Counted from the first letter of the stretch, positions 43,183 through 52,592 are shown. The stretch is DNA of 64,000 nucleotides from Dyadobacter diqingensis (GCF_024220585.1 NZ_JAMXKF010000003.1:186001-250000), one strand, 5' to 3'. The notes: generated by a model from the sequence alone, not told the origin. A program made the numbers and translations.

Positions 43183-45576
43183 TCATTTCACAAACACCTT
43201 ATGTGTTTCTACCCGGCTGTCTGATAGTGTAATATTTACAAAATAAATCCCGGCAGGGAACTTCGATAAATCAATACCCTCATTCAAATCAGCATTATTG
43301 GCAACTAATACATGAATACCATTGCTATTTGTTAAATTAACTTTCAAAATACTAACACCTTTGGTTGTTTCAAAAAACAATCTGTCAGAAACCGGATTAG
43401 GATACATGACCGTTTGTACCACCGCCGACAATTTTATGCTTTCAATTCTGCTGTATGCAAAAGTACCGTCTGCATCGATCATTTTAAGGCGATAATAGTT
43501 CAAACCTGAAAAAGGCGTCTTATCTACGAACTGATAATGGGATAAGACGGTGCTTTCGCCATTTGCTTTGGTCTCACCAATCTTCTGCCAGTTAATAGCA
43601 TCCAGGCTGTTTTCTATTTCAAAACGATCGCTGTTGATTTCCTCCGTAGTGCTCCATTGGAGCAATGCCGTTTCATTTTCCTTTTGGACAGAAAACTTAA
43701 CCAATTTCACAGGAAGTGGATTGGATGCATCTGTACTGGCAATGGTGAAAGGGCTGAAACTGGTTACACCGCTGGCTGTGGAAACCGTGCCAACTGTTAA
43801 GGAACCCGAGGTTCCGCCGTTGCCTAAGTCCTCCCAGATCGAACCATTCCAGTGGGCTACACGGAGTTTGGATTGATCTGTAATATAGCCGGTTGGGAGG
43901 TTGTACCCAAATGAAGGTGTTACAGTTGCCACACCGTTGCTCTGTATATTCCAGTACCCATCACTTGAAACTTTTGCAAGTGATGATGCCTTGGAAGAAA
44001 TGTTATATCCCTTAGTGGATGGATCGGCATTCACGTACTCGACGGAAAAACCGCCTTGCTGTCCCGGCGCTCCACTGATAGAAAGTGGAAATAGCTTAGT
44101 CCCTGAACCTACAGGGAAAGTAAAAGCATCATCACCTACTTTACTTACAATTATTCCTACAATATGGCTTTGATCACTCTGACCAGTACAAGTTGCACCA
44201 TCAGCAAAAGCAACCGATCCAAACGGTCCATTTAACTCCCCCCATCTATCTATGTACCCTGAAACAAGGTTTAAACTATGGGTTATTAAAAGGCCATAAT
44301 AACCCATTAATAATTTAGCTCCGTTTGTTTTTTGTATTTCAAGGTTACGAAAGGAATGACCGGTATTAGTGGTTAACCGACTGTCAGTACTACCATTAAA
44401 AATGATTTTACCACCACCTGTGGAATAATTTGTGTTGAGGGTAAGACTCTCACTATACTTAGAATTGTCAACATAGCCCAGATAAGTATAGCCACCAATG
44501 TAACTAACGTTGCCATTGTATTGAGATGGCCCTAAACTGCCGCGCCAATATAATGGTCGGGTAAGTGCTCCTTCAAAGATATTACCTTCATCATACTTCC
44601 TATCAAATACCGTTGTTCCGGTTATTACGTTGTTACTCAAATAAAGATCAGAATAGTAATCCCAATAGTCCATTGCAAGAGTAAGATTGGCCTCAACAGA
44701 ATTTTCTAAAAAATACTTGTTAACATTTTTTCCACGAATACCCGTAACACTGAAATTTGTTAATTTGAGTTTATTGCCCCATGCCTCAAAAGTCAGCGGA
44801 TACTGAACATTGATTTCTCCGCCATTTAAAGCAGTAACATGACGTATGTAAAATCCACCACCAGGGTTAGACGTCGGCTTTAAATCCGTTATATCCAGCC
44901 TACCTCCAATAGTGGTGGTAAATTTTGGATCAAAAGCGCAACCTACTGATGTTGAGCCGCCAACGTTATTAACATACTTTACGTTTCCTTTTACAGTTGC
45001 TCCGTTTGAAAAAATAAACGTCCTTCCGGGAACGGTGCGCTCTATTTCTACATTCCCTTCAAATAAAGACTTCTCACCAGCAAGGGAAAGATCTTCACTC
45101 TCTGAAACAATAAATTTTACGTTACCCGCAAAATGATTCGGGGCGGAGAACCCCTCTCTGAGATAAGAGCGAGAAGTAATCACGGTGTTACCATAAAAGG
45201 AGGTACCGGAAATTCCCGAACCATTATTACTTAAACCCAGATCAAAACGAATATCAGTTCCAGGCTTTGTATTAATAAGGATTGCTCTAAAGAGACTTAG
45301 GGAATTTGTAGCAATGGTAAAGCCTTTCGTGTCTAGCTGACCCCCGGTTTCAATCGATAAGTTTTTAATAGATACATCGTTAGCTAATGCCGGCCAGTAT
45401 GTACTTGGTGTTTGTCCAATAATAACCCAACCGTTAATTGTCGGCACTGCATTAGAGCTCCAGTTACTAGGATTATTCCAGTCTGAACTCACACCTCCGG
45501 TCCAAAGCTGCGCCTTTGCAATCGAACTAATAGTCAGGAAAAGTAAAAACGAAAATTTTATAAATGTGTGTAACAT
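43183..45576 (-). CDS. T9SS-secreted repeat-rich protein (copy 1)
   Basis: A 797-residue exported protein. Signal peptide 1-22 ('SSIAKAQ'), then 'LWTGGVSSDWNNPSNWSSNA', an opening often seen in Bacteroidota surface proteins. Residues about 60-480 are strand-rich and Asn/Gly-rich, like a parallel beta-helix. A fixed block follows ('SKLRVAHWNGSIWEDLGNGG', 'FSPFTIASTDASNPLPVKL'), a fibronectin-like part ('LLQWSTTEEINSDRFEIE'), and the T9SS sorting domain ('MYPNPVSDRLFF' to 'ETHKVFVK'). Function unknown; probably an adhesin or matrix protein. A paralog lies 158 bases upstream. Confidence 0.8.
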   Translation of the reverse strand: MLHTFIKFSFLLFLTISSIAKAQLWTGGVSSDWNNPSNWSSNAVPTINGWVIIGQTPSTYWPALANDVSIKNLSIETGGQLDTKGFTIATNSLSLFRAILINTKPGTDIRFDLGLSNNGSGISGTSFYGNTVITSRSYLREGFSAPNHFAGNVKFIVSESEDLSLAGEKSLFEGNVEIERTVPGRTFIFSNGATVKGNVKYVNNVGGSTSVGCAFDPKFTTTIGGRLDITDLKPTSNPGGGFYIRHVTALNGGEINVQYPLTFEAWGNKLKLTNFSVTGIRGKNVNKYFLENSVEANLTLAMDYWDYYSDLYLSNNVITGTTVFDRKYDEGNIFEGALTRPLYWRGSLGPSQYNGNVSYIGGYTYLGYVDNSKYSESLTLNTNYSTGGGKIIFNGSTDSRLTTNTGHSFRNLEIQKTNGAKLLMGYYGLLITHSLNLVSGYIDRWGELNGPFGSVAFADGATCTGQSDQSHIVGIIVSKVGDDAFTFPVGSGTKLFPLSISGAPGQQGGFSVEYVNADPSTKGYNISSKASSLAKVSSDGYWNIQSNGVATVTPSFGYNLPTGYITDQSKLRVAHWNGSIWEDLGNGGTSGSLTVGTVSTASGVTSFSPFTIASTDASNPLPVKLVKFSVQKENETALLQWSTTEEINSDRFEIENSLDAINWQKIGETKANGESTVLSHYQFVDKTPFSGLNYYRLKMIDADGTFAYSRIESIKLSAVVQTVMYPNPVSDRLFFETTKGVSILKVNLTNSNGIHVLVANNADLNEGIDLSKFPAGIYFVNITLSDSRVETHKVFVK

Positions 45577-45634
45577 ATGAAAGGAGGTTAATGGTGGAAT
45601 TAATTATTTGGATACGATCTGTTTTTTAAAGGGT

Positions 45635-45657
45635 GGTAACATGTGAAAAATGTTACC
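45635..45657. promoter_or_regulatory. Inverted repeat upstream of copy 1
   Basis: GGTAACAT, 7 bases, ATGTTACC: a perfect 8-bp inverted repeat 59 bases upstream of the start. A related palindrome TAACATGTTA lies upstream of the paralog (48304-48313). It could be a regulator site; on its own the evidence is thin. Confidence 0.35.
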
Positions 45658-45734
45658 TTGTTGATAAACTTAGATGTTTTGGAAGATTTCAATTAGTTAA
45701 TCTTCACTATAAAAGGTAATTATAGGGGTGCCTC

Positions 45735-48017
45735 CTACCTACTCACAAAAATCTTATGCGTTTCTATCTGGCCGTCAGAGAAACTGACATTTAAAAAGTA
45801 GATTCCGACTGGTAGTTTGGACAAATTGATGCCACTTTTTAAGCTACTGCCTTCGGTTAGCAATACACGGCGTCCAACGAGATTGATTATCTCTACCTTC
45901 GAGGTATTCATTCCATTTGCCGTGTTAATAAACAGCCTGTCAGCTACTGGATTGGGATATACTATCGTTTGGGTAAGTGATGAAAGTTTCAGGGTTTCAA
46001 TTTTGCTGTATGCAAAGGAGCCATCCAGATCCACCATTTTTAGCCGGTAGTAATTTGATCCAGGAAACGGAGTTAAGTGTGTAAAGTGGTAGGAAAATAG
46101 TGATTTGCTCTCTTCCGCGGCACTTACCTCACTCAGTTTTTCCCACTTCCTGGCATCAGTGCTATGTTCAATTTCAAAGCGATCGCTGTTGATTTCCTCC
46201 GTAGTGCTCCATTGGAGCAATGCCGTTTCATTTTCCTTTTGGACAGAAAACTTAACCAGTTTCACAGGAAGTGGATTGGATGCATCCGTACTGGCAATGG
46301 TGAAAGGGCTGAAAGTGGTAACTCCGGTGGCTGTGGTAACTGTTCCTACTGTGAGCGAGCCCGAAGTTCCGCCATTGCCCAGGTCTTCCCAGATTGAACC
46401 ATTCCAGTGTGCTACGCGAAGTTTGCTTTGGTTGGTGATGTAGCCGGCTGGGACGTTATATCCAAGCGAGACGGACACGTTGCTGCTGCCAGCTACGCGC
46501 TTTACATCCCAGAAACCTGAATTGTAAACATTAGTAATCGAACCCGCTTTTGAGCTTGTGTTATAGCCGTTGGATGTCGGTGAAGAAGCAATATATTCTG
46601 CGCTGAATTCGTCGGTAACACTTGAAGGAGCAGTTATTGTAACGGGCGTTAATTTTGTACCTGAACCGATGGGGAATGTGAAGGCCTCGTTACCGATTTT
46701 ATGGACGGGGCCTATTACGTGGCTATTATTGCTCATGGAGTTAACAGAAGCATTTGCCAAGTAGATTAAAGGGCTCACACTGCTACTTTGAATATAACCG
46801 CTATTGAAAGTAATGTAACCTTTAGTAGTGCAGGCGCCGTCGAGAATCACACGCGCTCCATTCGTTTTAGCAATAATCATTTCGTCATTCCAAGTTTGGC
46901 TGTTTTTCAGAGTGCTATTTTGAGAGCCTACAAATGATATTTTATCACTATTATATACCATATAAGACGACTGCAATGTAAGATTTTGTGAGTATTCGTC
47001 TCGGATAGTTCGAGAAGTAACTCCAGTACAGATCAGCGTAACGTTACCAAGATGTTTGTTGCCTTCTAAGGTGCAATCATTATAAGCGATAGTCTTTTCT
47101 ATACCGTCAAATGTATTAGCCATAAATGTTAAACTATTACCACTTATTTCGATCGCATCTGCTTTAATATTATTGCTGGTAATACGGCAATAAATATCAC
47201 CAATATCGAGGGCTGCAAGTTTAAGATTACTTTGATCCAAGAATACTTCGGGAGAATTCTTGATACTTATTCTACCCCCAGCAGTGGTATTTGTAATTTT
47301 CCGTATAATTGCCACCGTTGATAGGAGGTCAATATTTATTGTTCCGCTTACATTAACAGGGAAAGTGCCTAATTCCATTCTTCCTCCGACCAGGTTAGTG
47401 TAGGTAAGATTGCCGTTTATTGTTGCTCCCCATATAAACATTCTAACCATTGTTGTGCCATTAATACACTCTACCTCGACATTGCCATCAAAAACGGATG
47501 CATTTTCGCTAAAAATGGACATACCTCCCGATGCGGTGGTCAGGAACTTGGTGTTACCAATAAAATGATTGGCACCCCCTACAAAGTTCTGTCCACTTCC
47601 AGTACTAAATTGCGTATTCCCATTGAAGGTCGAGCTATTGATGGTGTAGGTTAAAATTTCTTCAGTTACTTTCGAAAAATGAATCAAGGTACCGGGTTGC
47701 GAATTATTGACCGTAGCAGCTGTCATTTGCAAATCATTTACAGTAATGTTTACTCCCTTGGTATCGATTTGACTACCCGAATTAAAAACAAGTTTAGCTA
47801 ATACAACATCAGCTGACATCACTGGCCAATTCGTTATTCCGGCACCAGGTATCGTAACATTATCTACACCGCCAGGTTTTCCCGCCGGACTCCAGTTCCC
47901 AGCAGTATTCCAATCCGTGCTTACCTGACCAGTCCAGGTATAATTAACAGCGTACGAACTAAAACCTATCAATAAAAACAAAAGTAAAAACGAAAATTTC
48001 GTAAATGTGTGTAACAT
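45735..48017 (-). CDS. T9SS-secreted repeat-rich protein (copy 2)
   Basis: A 760-residue paralog of the 43183-45576 product. Both begin 'MLHTF.KFSFLL' and share the opening 'TWTGQVSTDWNTAGNWSPAG' pattern. The strand-rich middle has diverged strongly, while 'SKLRVAHWNGSIWEDLGNGG' through 'TTEEINSDRFEIE' is nearly identical. It ends with a sorting domain ('VYPNPVADRLFI' to 'ETHKIFVSR'). The pair probably shows different ligands on a shared secretion and anchoring end. Confidence 0.8.
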   Translation of the reverse strand: MLHTFTKFSFLLLFLLIGFSSYAVNYTWTGQVSTDWNTAGNWSPAGKPGGVDNVTIPGAGITNWPVMSADVVLAKLVFNSGSQIDTKGVNITVNDLQMTAATVNNSQPGTLIHFSKVTEEILTYTINSSTFNGNTQFSTGSGQNFVGGANHFIGNTKFLTTASGGMSIFSENASVFDGNVEVECINGTTMVRMFIWGATINGNLTYTNLVGGRMELGTFPVNVSGTINIDLLSTVAIIRKITNTTAGGRISIKNSPEVFLDQSNLKLAALDIGDIYCRITSNNIKADAIEISGNSLTFMANTFDGIEKTIAYNDCTLEGNKHLGNVTLICTGVTSRTIRDEYSQNLTLQSSYMVYNSDKISFVGSQNSTLKNSQTWNDEMIIAKTNGARVILDGACTTKGYITFNSGYIQSSSVSPLIYLANASVNSMSNNSHVIGPVHKIGNEAFTFPIGSGTKLTPVTITAPSSVTDEFSAEYIASSPTSNGYNTSSKAGSITNVYNSGFWDVKRVAGSSNVSVSLGYNVPAGYITNQSKLRVAHWNGSIWEDLGNGGTSGSLTVGTVTTATGVTTFSPFTIASTDASNPLPVKLVKFSVQKENETALLQWSTTEEINSDRFEIEHSTDARKWEKLSEVSAAEESKSLFSYHFTHLTPFPGSNYYRLKMVDLDGSFAYSKIETLKLSSLTQTIVYPNPVADRLFINTANGMNTSKVEIINLVGRRVLLTEGSSLKSGINLSKLPVGIYFLNVSFSDGQIETHKIFVSR

Positions 48018-48541
48018 GCGGAAGAATGTTAGTTGTGGAATTGATTATTTGGTTACAGCCTGTCTTTCAGAAAATTACCTACTGCTACCCGAAGCCATCA
48101 TCTTAAAGGATATTCTGTGTTTATGAATACACTTGCAGTTGTAAGATTCCCGAGCAAGTAACATCCTTTTCTCAACTAGAATATTGAGACAGCAATTGAC
48201 AGGATAGGTCACGGGATTACTAGTGATCCAGAACAAATAAGACCACAAATAAGATAGACAGTAATAGGCGAAAATGCCAAAGAGTGGCGTTCAGAAGAGG
48301 GTGTAACATGTTAATTTAAAAGATTATAGCGTGAATAGTTGCGGCAATCTACCACATTAAATTTAAATTAAAAACAGGTAACATCTATAAACTTAAAAAT
48401 CCTCGTAAGAGCTACAATTTCGTATAAGGCAGTGTCGGGTGCAGAACTAACGGTTGTGTATAGTACGGATGGTATTTACCTGTTTTTGACTACTTCGGGA
48501 AGCAAGAAAAAAATGATCTTTGTAGTTTAAATCCATATTAG
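48018..48541. other. AT-rich 524-base intergenic region
   Basis: Between the T9SS gene (copy 2) and the hydrolase gene, both on the minus strand. I see no credible ORF or RNA. It holds TAACATGTTA (48304-48313), several further GTAACAT words and a short direct repeat ACAAATAAGA near 48233-48255. Confidence 0.4.
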
Positions 48542-49378
48542 CTAATCAATAGCACCGGGTCTATCACTTTGTTCTACCAAATCCCGAATGATAACCGAAG
48601 CCTTATCAACCAGATTGGAATGTCCGGCGGGCAATAAATAGTATTGCTCCTTTGGAAGAAGTATTGACAATTTTTGGACATCTTTTGCTTTCAACAACTT
48701 ATCATGTTTACCGATAAACAGATAGATCCTGGTGTCATTCCGTTTTTGATAGATAGACGAAATATCAAATTTCAGCATCCGGAAAGCCAGCCAGGAGCGG
48801 TAAATAGTTTCCTGCCTTTTGGGATCCGCCAGCATATATTGTGTAAAACGTATGAGGCTATTGTGGATAAGTCCCAGTTTTTGGAAGAAACCCGCAGATT
48901 TTATCAGGGTATCCGGATTTTTCAAAACCCGGTGAAACAACTTTCGGGTGGGCCAGAACCGCGAAGCGAGCGTGTAAAGCGGATGCTCAGAAACACCATC
49001 CGGCGCAATCAGGAATGCTTTATCGATTTGTTGAGAAAAGGCCTCTATTGTTGCCAGGGCAAATCTGCCACCCATACTGAACGCCACGATATCAAATCGA
49101 TTAATGTTTTTTTGTTGTAAAAATTCAGAAATCAGACTTTTCCACAAGGGTTTAGTGACGATATCCTGATCTGAAAAATCATCATTTCCGTGAACTCCTT
49201 TGCTGTGTCCGTGAAAAAACAGGTCGAATGCATAAATAGTGTATTGGTCGCCTAGCAATTCTGCAAAGGATTCAAAACAGGTTAAGCCAGTTTGGCCAAT
49301 GCCATGGAAGGCGAGAAGGATATTGGGGCCGTGGCCGAGTTGATGAGTGTACAGGATTTCTTTGCTGGAATCACTCAT
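48542..49378 (-). CDS. Alpha/beta hydrolase
   Basis: A 278-residue enzyme of the alpha/beta-hydrolase fold. Ser101 in 'AFSMGG' is the nucleophile, 'LAFHGIGQTG' (22-31) the oxyanion loop, and the histidine of 'PAGHSNLVD' near residue 259 completes the triad. The reaction is unknown. The start overlaps the toxin gene stop by 8 bases (ATGAGTGA), so the hydrolase is translationally coupled to a toxin-antitoxin pair, an odd companion. Confidence 0.85.
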   Translation of the reverse strand: MSDSSKEILYTHQLGHGPNILLAFHGIGQTGLTCFESFAELLGDQYTIYAFDLFFHGHSKGVHGNDDFSDQDIVTKPLWKSLISEFLQQKNINRFDIVAFSMGGRFALATIEAFSQQIDKAFLIAPDGVSEHPLYTLASRFWPTRKLFHRVLKNPDTLIKSAGFFQKLGLIHNSLIRFTQYMLADPKRQETIYRSWLAFRMLKFDISSIYQKRNDTRIYLFIGKHDKLLKAKDVQKLSILLPKEQYYLLPAGHSNLVDKASVIIRDLVEQSDRPGAID

Positions 49379-49634
49379 AAGCTTCCCTGCGATGTTTGAC
49401 CCCGGAAATTTCTACAATTCGTATTAGATCGTCTATGGAATAAAGAACACGATAATTTCCAATTCTTATTCTGTAAATATTGTTTACAGACACTAATTTT
49501 TTACAACCTGGAGGACGAGGATTTTCGGACAGTGATTGAATTGCAGGAATTATTTTTTGTACTTCTGTTTTTTGAAGGTTACGAATTTCCTTTTGAGCGG
49601 AGTTTGTGATAATTAATTGATAAACTTTATGCAT
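49371..49634 (-). CDS. RelE/ParE-type toxin
   Basis: An 87-residue protein of the RelE/ParE superfamily. 'YQLIITNSAQKEIRNL' forms the first strand and helix, 'KKLVSVNNIYRIRIGNYRVLY' (partly: 'IYRIRIGNYRVLYSI') the central sheet, and 'HRREAYE' the end. 'YRIRIGNYRVLYSIDD' is the strongest family match. RelE-type members cleave mRNA on the ribosome and ParE types inhibit gyrase; sequence alone does not settle which. It overlaps the antitoxin stop by 8 bases (ATGCATAA). Confidence 0.85.
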   Translation of the reverse strand: MHKVYQLIITNSAQKEIRNLQKTEVQKIIPAIQSLSENPRPPGCKKLVSVNNIYRIRIGNYRVLYSIDDLIRIVEISGVKHRREAYE

Positions 49635-49818
49635 CGAATTTACCCTCAGCGGTTAACTGGTTTACAAACGTATCGAAAGGTATTGAATCCTCTGTTTTCC
49701 GTTCTTCAACTAATAACGCATCTAATAAGTCCTCGACAATTTGTCCGTGTTCTTCCAAAGAAATAATAAGGTCAGTTTTTTGACCTTTTTCATCGGTTAT
49801 ATATCGAATGCCAGTCAT
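49627..49818 (-). CDS. Antitoxin of the RelE/ParE-type pair
   Basis: A 63-residue acidic protein starting 'MTGIRYITDEKGQKTDLII'. A short strand-turn-strand opening leads into a helix 'EEHGQIVEDLLDALLVEER' and a tail that would wrap the toxin. Position, size and the 8-base overlap with the toxin gene identify it as the antitoxin. I see no clear DNA-binding motif beyond the first strands. Confidence 0.75.
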   Translation of the reverse strand: MTGIRYITDEKGQKTDLIISLEEHGQIVEDLLDALLVEERKTEDSIPFDTFVNQLTAEGKFDA

Positions 49819-49842
49819 AGCTTTTTTTTATAAATATAAACA

Positions 49843-49886
49843 AAACCTCCAAACAAATCCAGTGATTGAATAATGTCTGGAGGTTT
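49843..49886 (-). terminator. Terminator of prfB
   Basis: AAACCTCCA (49843-49851) pairs with TGGAGGTTT (49878-49886). On the minus strand the stem is followed by TTGTTTATATTTAT. It sits 18 bases after the prfB stop codon. The 26-base loop may fold further. Confidence 0.5.
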
Positions 49887-49904
49887 CCTTTAATTCAATA
49901 TTTA

Positions 49905-50979
49905 TTAATACTCCATCAAGTAAGCCTTAATAAAGTCATTAATCTCACCATTCAAAACGGCATCGGTGTTAGAAGTCTGATGATCCGTGCGGTGATCTTT
50001 TACGCGGCGGTCGTCCAGTACGTAACTGCGGATTTGAGAGCCCCATTCGATTTTACGTTTGGATGCTTCTACCTCTGCACGCGCTGCGTTACGTTTTTCA
50101 AGCTCGATCTGATAAAGACGTGATTTCAATAAACGGATCGCAACTTCTTTGTTCATCAGCTGTGAACGTTCCTGCTGACAGGCGATAATGATGCCCGAAG
50201 GTTTGTGATGCAGACGAACTGCCGTTTCTACCTTGTTCACATTTTGCCCTCCTGCACCACCGGAACGGTACGTATCCCAGGTAATATCGGCCAGGTTGAC
50301 GTCAATTTCAATGTTATCGTCCGCCAATGGATATACATAAACCGAGGTAAACGATGTATGACGGCGGGCGTTGGAATCAAAAGGAGAAATGCGCACCAGA
50401 CGGTGAACGCCATTTTCCGACTTCAAATTACCATAAGCATACTCACCGGAAATTTCCAATGTTACCGATTTTACACCAGCCACATCACCATCCTGCAAAT
50501 CCACTTCGCGTACTTTGTAGCCATTTTTCTCAGCCCACATGATGTACATCCGCATGAGCATCGAAGCCCAGTCCTGCGACTCGGTACCACCGGCACCAGA
50601 GTTTATTTCAATAACGGCCGGAAGTTCGTCGCCCTCTTCGCCCATCATTTTACGGAATTCGATTTCGTCAAGCTTCGCTTCCAGCTTTTTGCCTTCTTCG
50701 TCTACCTCTTCTTCGGTAGCTTCGCTTGCGTCATAAAATTCCCAGATCGTATCCAGGTCATCGCGTAGTCTTGAAAGTTCCTCATACCCTGTGGTCCAGA
50801 ATTTCAATCCACGAATTTCCTTCATTGTTTTCTCGGCACGTTCCGAATCACTCCAGAATTCCGGCTGAGAAGTTTGTTGTTCAAGGTCGTCTAGCTGTTT
50901 TTTTCGGTTAGCGTAGTCAAAGATACCTCCCCAAAGCCTCTACACGGGCCTTCAAGTCTTTCAATTGATCAAGTGTCAT
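49905..50979 (-). CDS. prfB: Peptide chain release factor 2, with +1 programmed frameshift
   Basis: RF2 frees the finished protein at UGA and UAA codons. The full 357-residue protein needs a +1 shift: frame one runs from the ATG at 50979 ('[20 protein letters not shown]', 50979-50920) to an in-frame TGA at 50919-50917. Skipping one T continues as '[15 protein letters not shown]' from 50918 to the stop at 49905. The peptide-anticodon motif 'SPF' in 'VRISPFDSN' and the catalytic 'GGQ' in '[14 protein letters not shown]' are present. Starting at the internal Met at 50825 would lose the first 51 residues and is wrong. The gene is divergent from lpdA. Confidence 0.95.
50916..50932 (-). promoter_or_regulatory. 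Programmed +1 frameshift site of prfB
   Basis: On the minus strand the site reads GGGGAGGTATCTTTGAC. The slippery CTT is followed by the TGA stop and a C, as in the classical RF2 site. A Shine-Dalgarno-like GGGGAGG lies three bases before CTT. When RF2 is scarce the ribosome slips from CTT to TTT and reads on, so RF2 controls its own level. Confidence 0.93.
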
Positions 50980-51057
50980 TGAATTTTTTGAATTTATAGT
51001 TGAAAAAATTTGAAATTTTGCGGCTCCAAATGTGAATCACTATTATTGCCGGTAATA

Positions 51058-51065
51058 CAAAGGTA
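51058..51065 (-). promoter_or_regulatory. -7 box of prfB
   Basis: TACCTTTG on the minus strand, 79 bases before the prfB start. No TTG at the usual distance. Confidence 0.45.
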
Positions 51066-51139
51066 TAACAATTCGCGATTAGTGTCAGTTTCACATAAAT
51101 ACGTAGCAGTTTACATGTAGGGTTTCCGGCAAATCGTCG

Positions 51140-51147
51140 TACCTTTG
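51140..51147 (+). promoter_or_regulatory. -7 box of lpdA
   Basis: TACCTTTG, 48 bases before the lpdA start. Together with the box at 51058-51065 it marks divergent transcription of prfB and lpdA. Confidence 0.5.
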
Positions 51148-51194
51148 CATGAAATTTTTGTCAACCCATTTCTTTCAAATAAAAATACTAGAAA

Positions 51195-52592
51195 ATGGCT
51201 CAAACGTATGACGTGATTGTCGTTGGTAGCGGTCCTGGCGGATATCCGGCAGCTATCCGTGCTTCGCAATTAGGATTGAAAGTAGCAATTGTAGAAAAAG
51301 AACTTTTAGGTGGAATTTGCCTTAACTGGGGCTGTATTCCAACCAAAGCCCTTCTTAAAAGTGCGCAGGTATTTGAATACATTAAACATGCGAAAGACTA
51401 CGGGATCAACGTAGGCGAATCTTCTGCTGATTTCGGAGGCGTGATCAAACGTAGCCGTGGTGTTGCAGACAGCATGAGCAAAGGAGTTGCCTTTTTGATG
51501 AAGAAGAATAAGATCGACGTCATCATGGGAGCTGGTAAAGTAAAAGGTGTAAAAACAGTTGAAGTTACTGATAAGGACGGCAAGAAAACTGATTACACAG
51601 CTGGCAAAGGAGTTATCATCGCAACGGGTGCCCGTGCGCGTGAATTGCCAAATATCAAAATCGACGGTCAGAAAGTAATTGAATACCGTAAAGCAATGAG
51701 CCTTGAAAAGCAGCCAAAAAGCCTTTTGGTTGTAGGTTCTGGTGCAATCGGAATGGAATTTGCTTATGTGTATGCAACAATGGGTACGAAAGTTACTGTT
51801 GTTGAATTCCTTCCAAACCTGGTTCCTGTTGAAGACGAAGACGTTTCAAAAGAAATTGCAAAGCAATACAAAAAGCTGGGCGTCGATACCTATGTTAACT
51901 CTTCAGTGGAGAAGGTGGATACAAGCGGAAGCGGCTGTGTTGTTTCTGTAAAAACACCAACAGGAGATAAAACTTTTGAAGTAGACGTGGTGCTTTCAGC
52001 AGCTGGTATTGTTTCAAACATCGAAAATATCGGTTTAGAAGAAACAGGTATCAAAACAGATAAAGGTAAAATTGCTGTTAACGAATGGTACGAAACCAAC
52101 GTTCCGGGTTTCTATGCAATCGGTGACTGTACGCCTGGCCCGGCTTTGGCACACGTTGCTACGGCTGAGGGGATTATCTGCGCAGAGAAAATCGCAGGCC
52201 ACAAAACGGAAGCTTTGGATTATGGAAACATTCCGGGTTGTACGTATTGCCAGCCTGAAATCGCTTCTGTTGGTTTCACTGAAAAGAAAGCCAAAGAAGC
52301 TGGTTACGATATCAAAGTGGGTAAATTCCCGTTCAAAGCATCTGGTAAAGCTACGGCTGCCGGGGCTACGGATGGTTTCGTAAAAGTTATTTTTGATGCC
52401 AAATATGGCGAGTTCCTTGGAGCCCACATGATTGGTACCAACGTAACAGAAATGATCGCTGAGGTTGTAGTAGCCCGTAAACTGGAAACTACCGCGCATG
52501 AAATCATGCGTTCTATTCACCCGCACCCAACCATGTCAGAAGCTTTGAAAGGAGCAACTGAGGCTGCTTACGGTGAAGCAATCGATTTGTAG
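51195..52592 (+). CDS. lpdA: Dihydrolipoyl dehydrogenase
   Basis: The 465-residue E3 flavoenzyme of the pyruvate, 2-oxoglutarate and branched-chain dehydrogenase complexes, reoxidising lipoamide with NAD+. FAD motif 'VVGSGPGGYPAA' (9-20), redox disulfide Cys42-Cys47 in 'GGICLNWGCIPTK', NAD motif 'VVGSGAIGMEFA' and the C-terminal active-site His in 'HPHPTMSEAL'. Length is typical. It is not beside other complex genes. A terminator follows. Confidence 0.95.
   Translation: MAQTYDVIVVGSGPGGYPAAIRASQLGLKVAIVEKELLGGICLNWGCIPTKALLKSAQVFEYIKHAKDYGINVGESSADFGGVIKRSRGVADSMSKGVAFLMKKNKIDVIMGAGKVKGVKTVEVTDKDGKKTDYTAGKGVIIATGARARELPNIKIDGQKVIEYRKAMSLEKQPKSLLVVGSGAIGMEFAYVYATMGTKVTVVEFLPNLVPVEDEDVSKEIAKQYKKLGVDTYVNSSVEKVDTSGSGCVVSVKTPTGDKTFEVDVVLSAAGIVSNIENIGLEETGIKTDKGKIAVNEWYETNVPGFYAIGDCTPGPALAHVATAEGIICAEKIAGHKTEALDYGNIPGCTYCQPEIASVGFTEKKAKEAGYDIKVGKFPFKASGKATAAGATDGFVKVIFDAKYGEFLGAHMIGTNVTEMIAEVVVARKLETTAHEIMRSIHPHPTMSEALKGATEAAYGEAIDL

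Noticed and set aside
50205..50768. A 187-codon plus-strand frame opposite prfB
   Set aside because: prfB is certain from its GGQ and SPF motifs; the opposite frame has no support.
49905..50825. prfB as a 306-residue protein starting at an internal Met
   Set aside because: Typical RF2 is about 360 residues and the upstream frame holds the first 20 codons plus a classical frameshift site.
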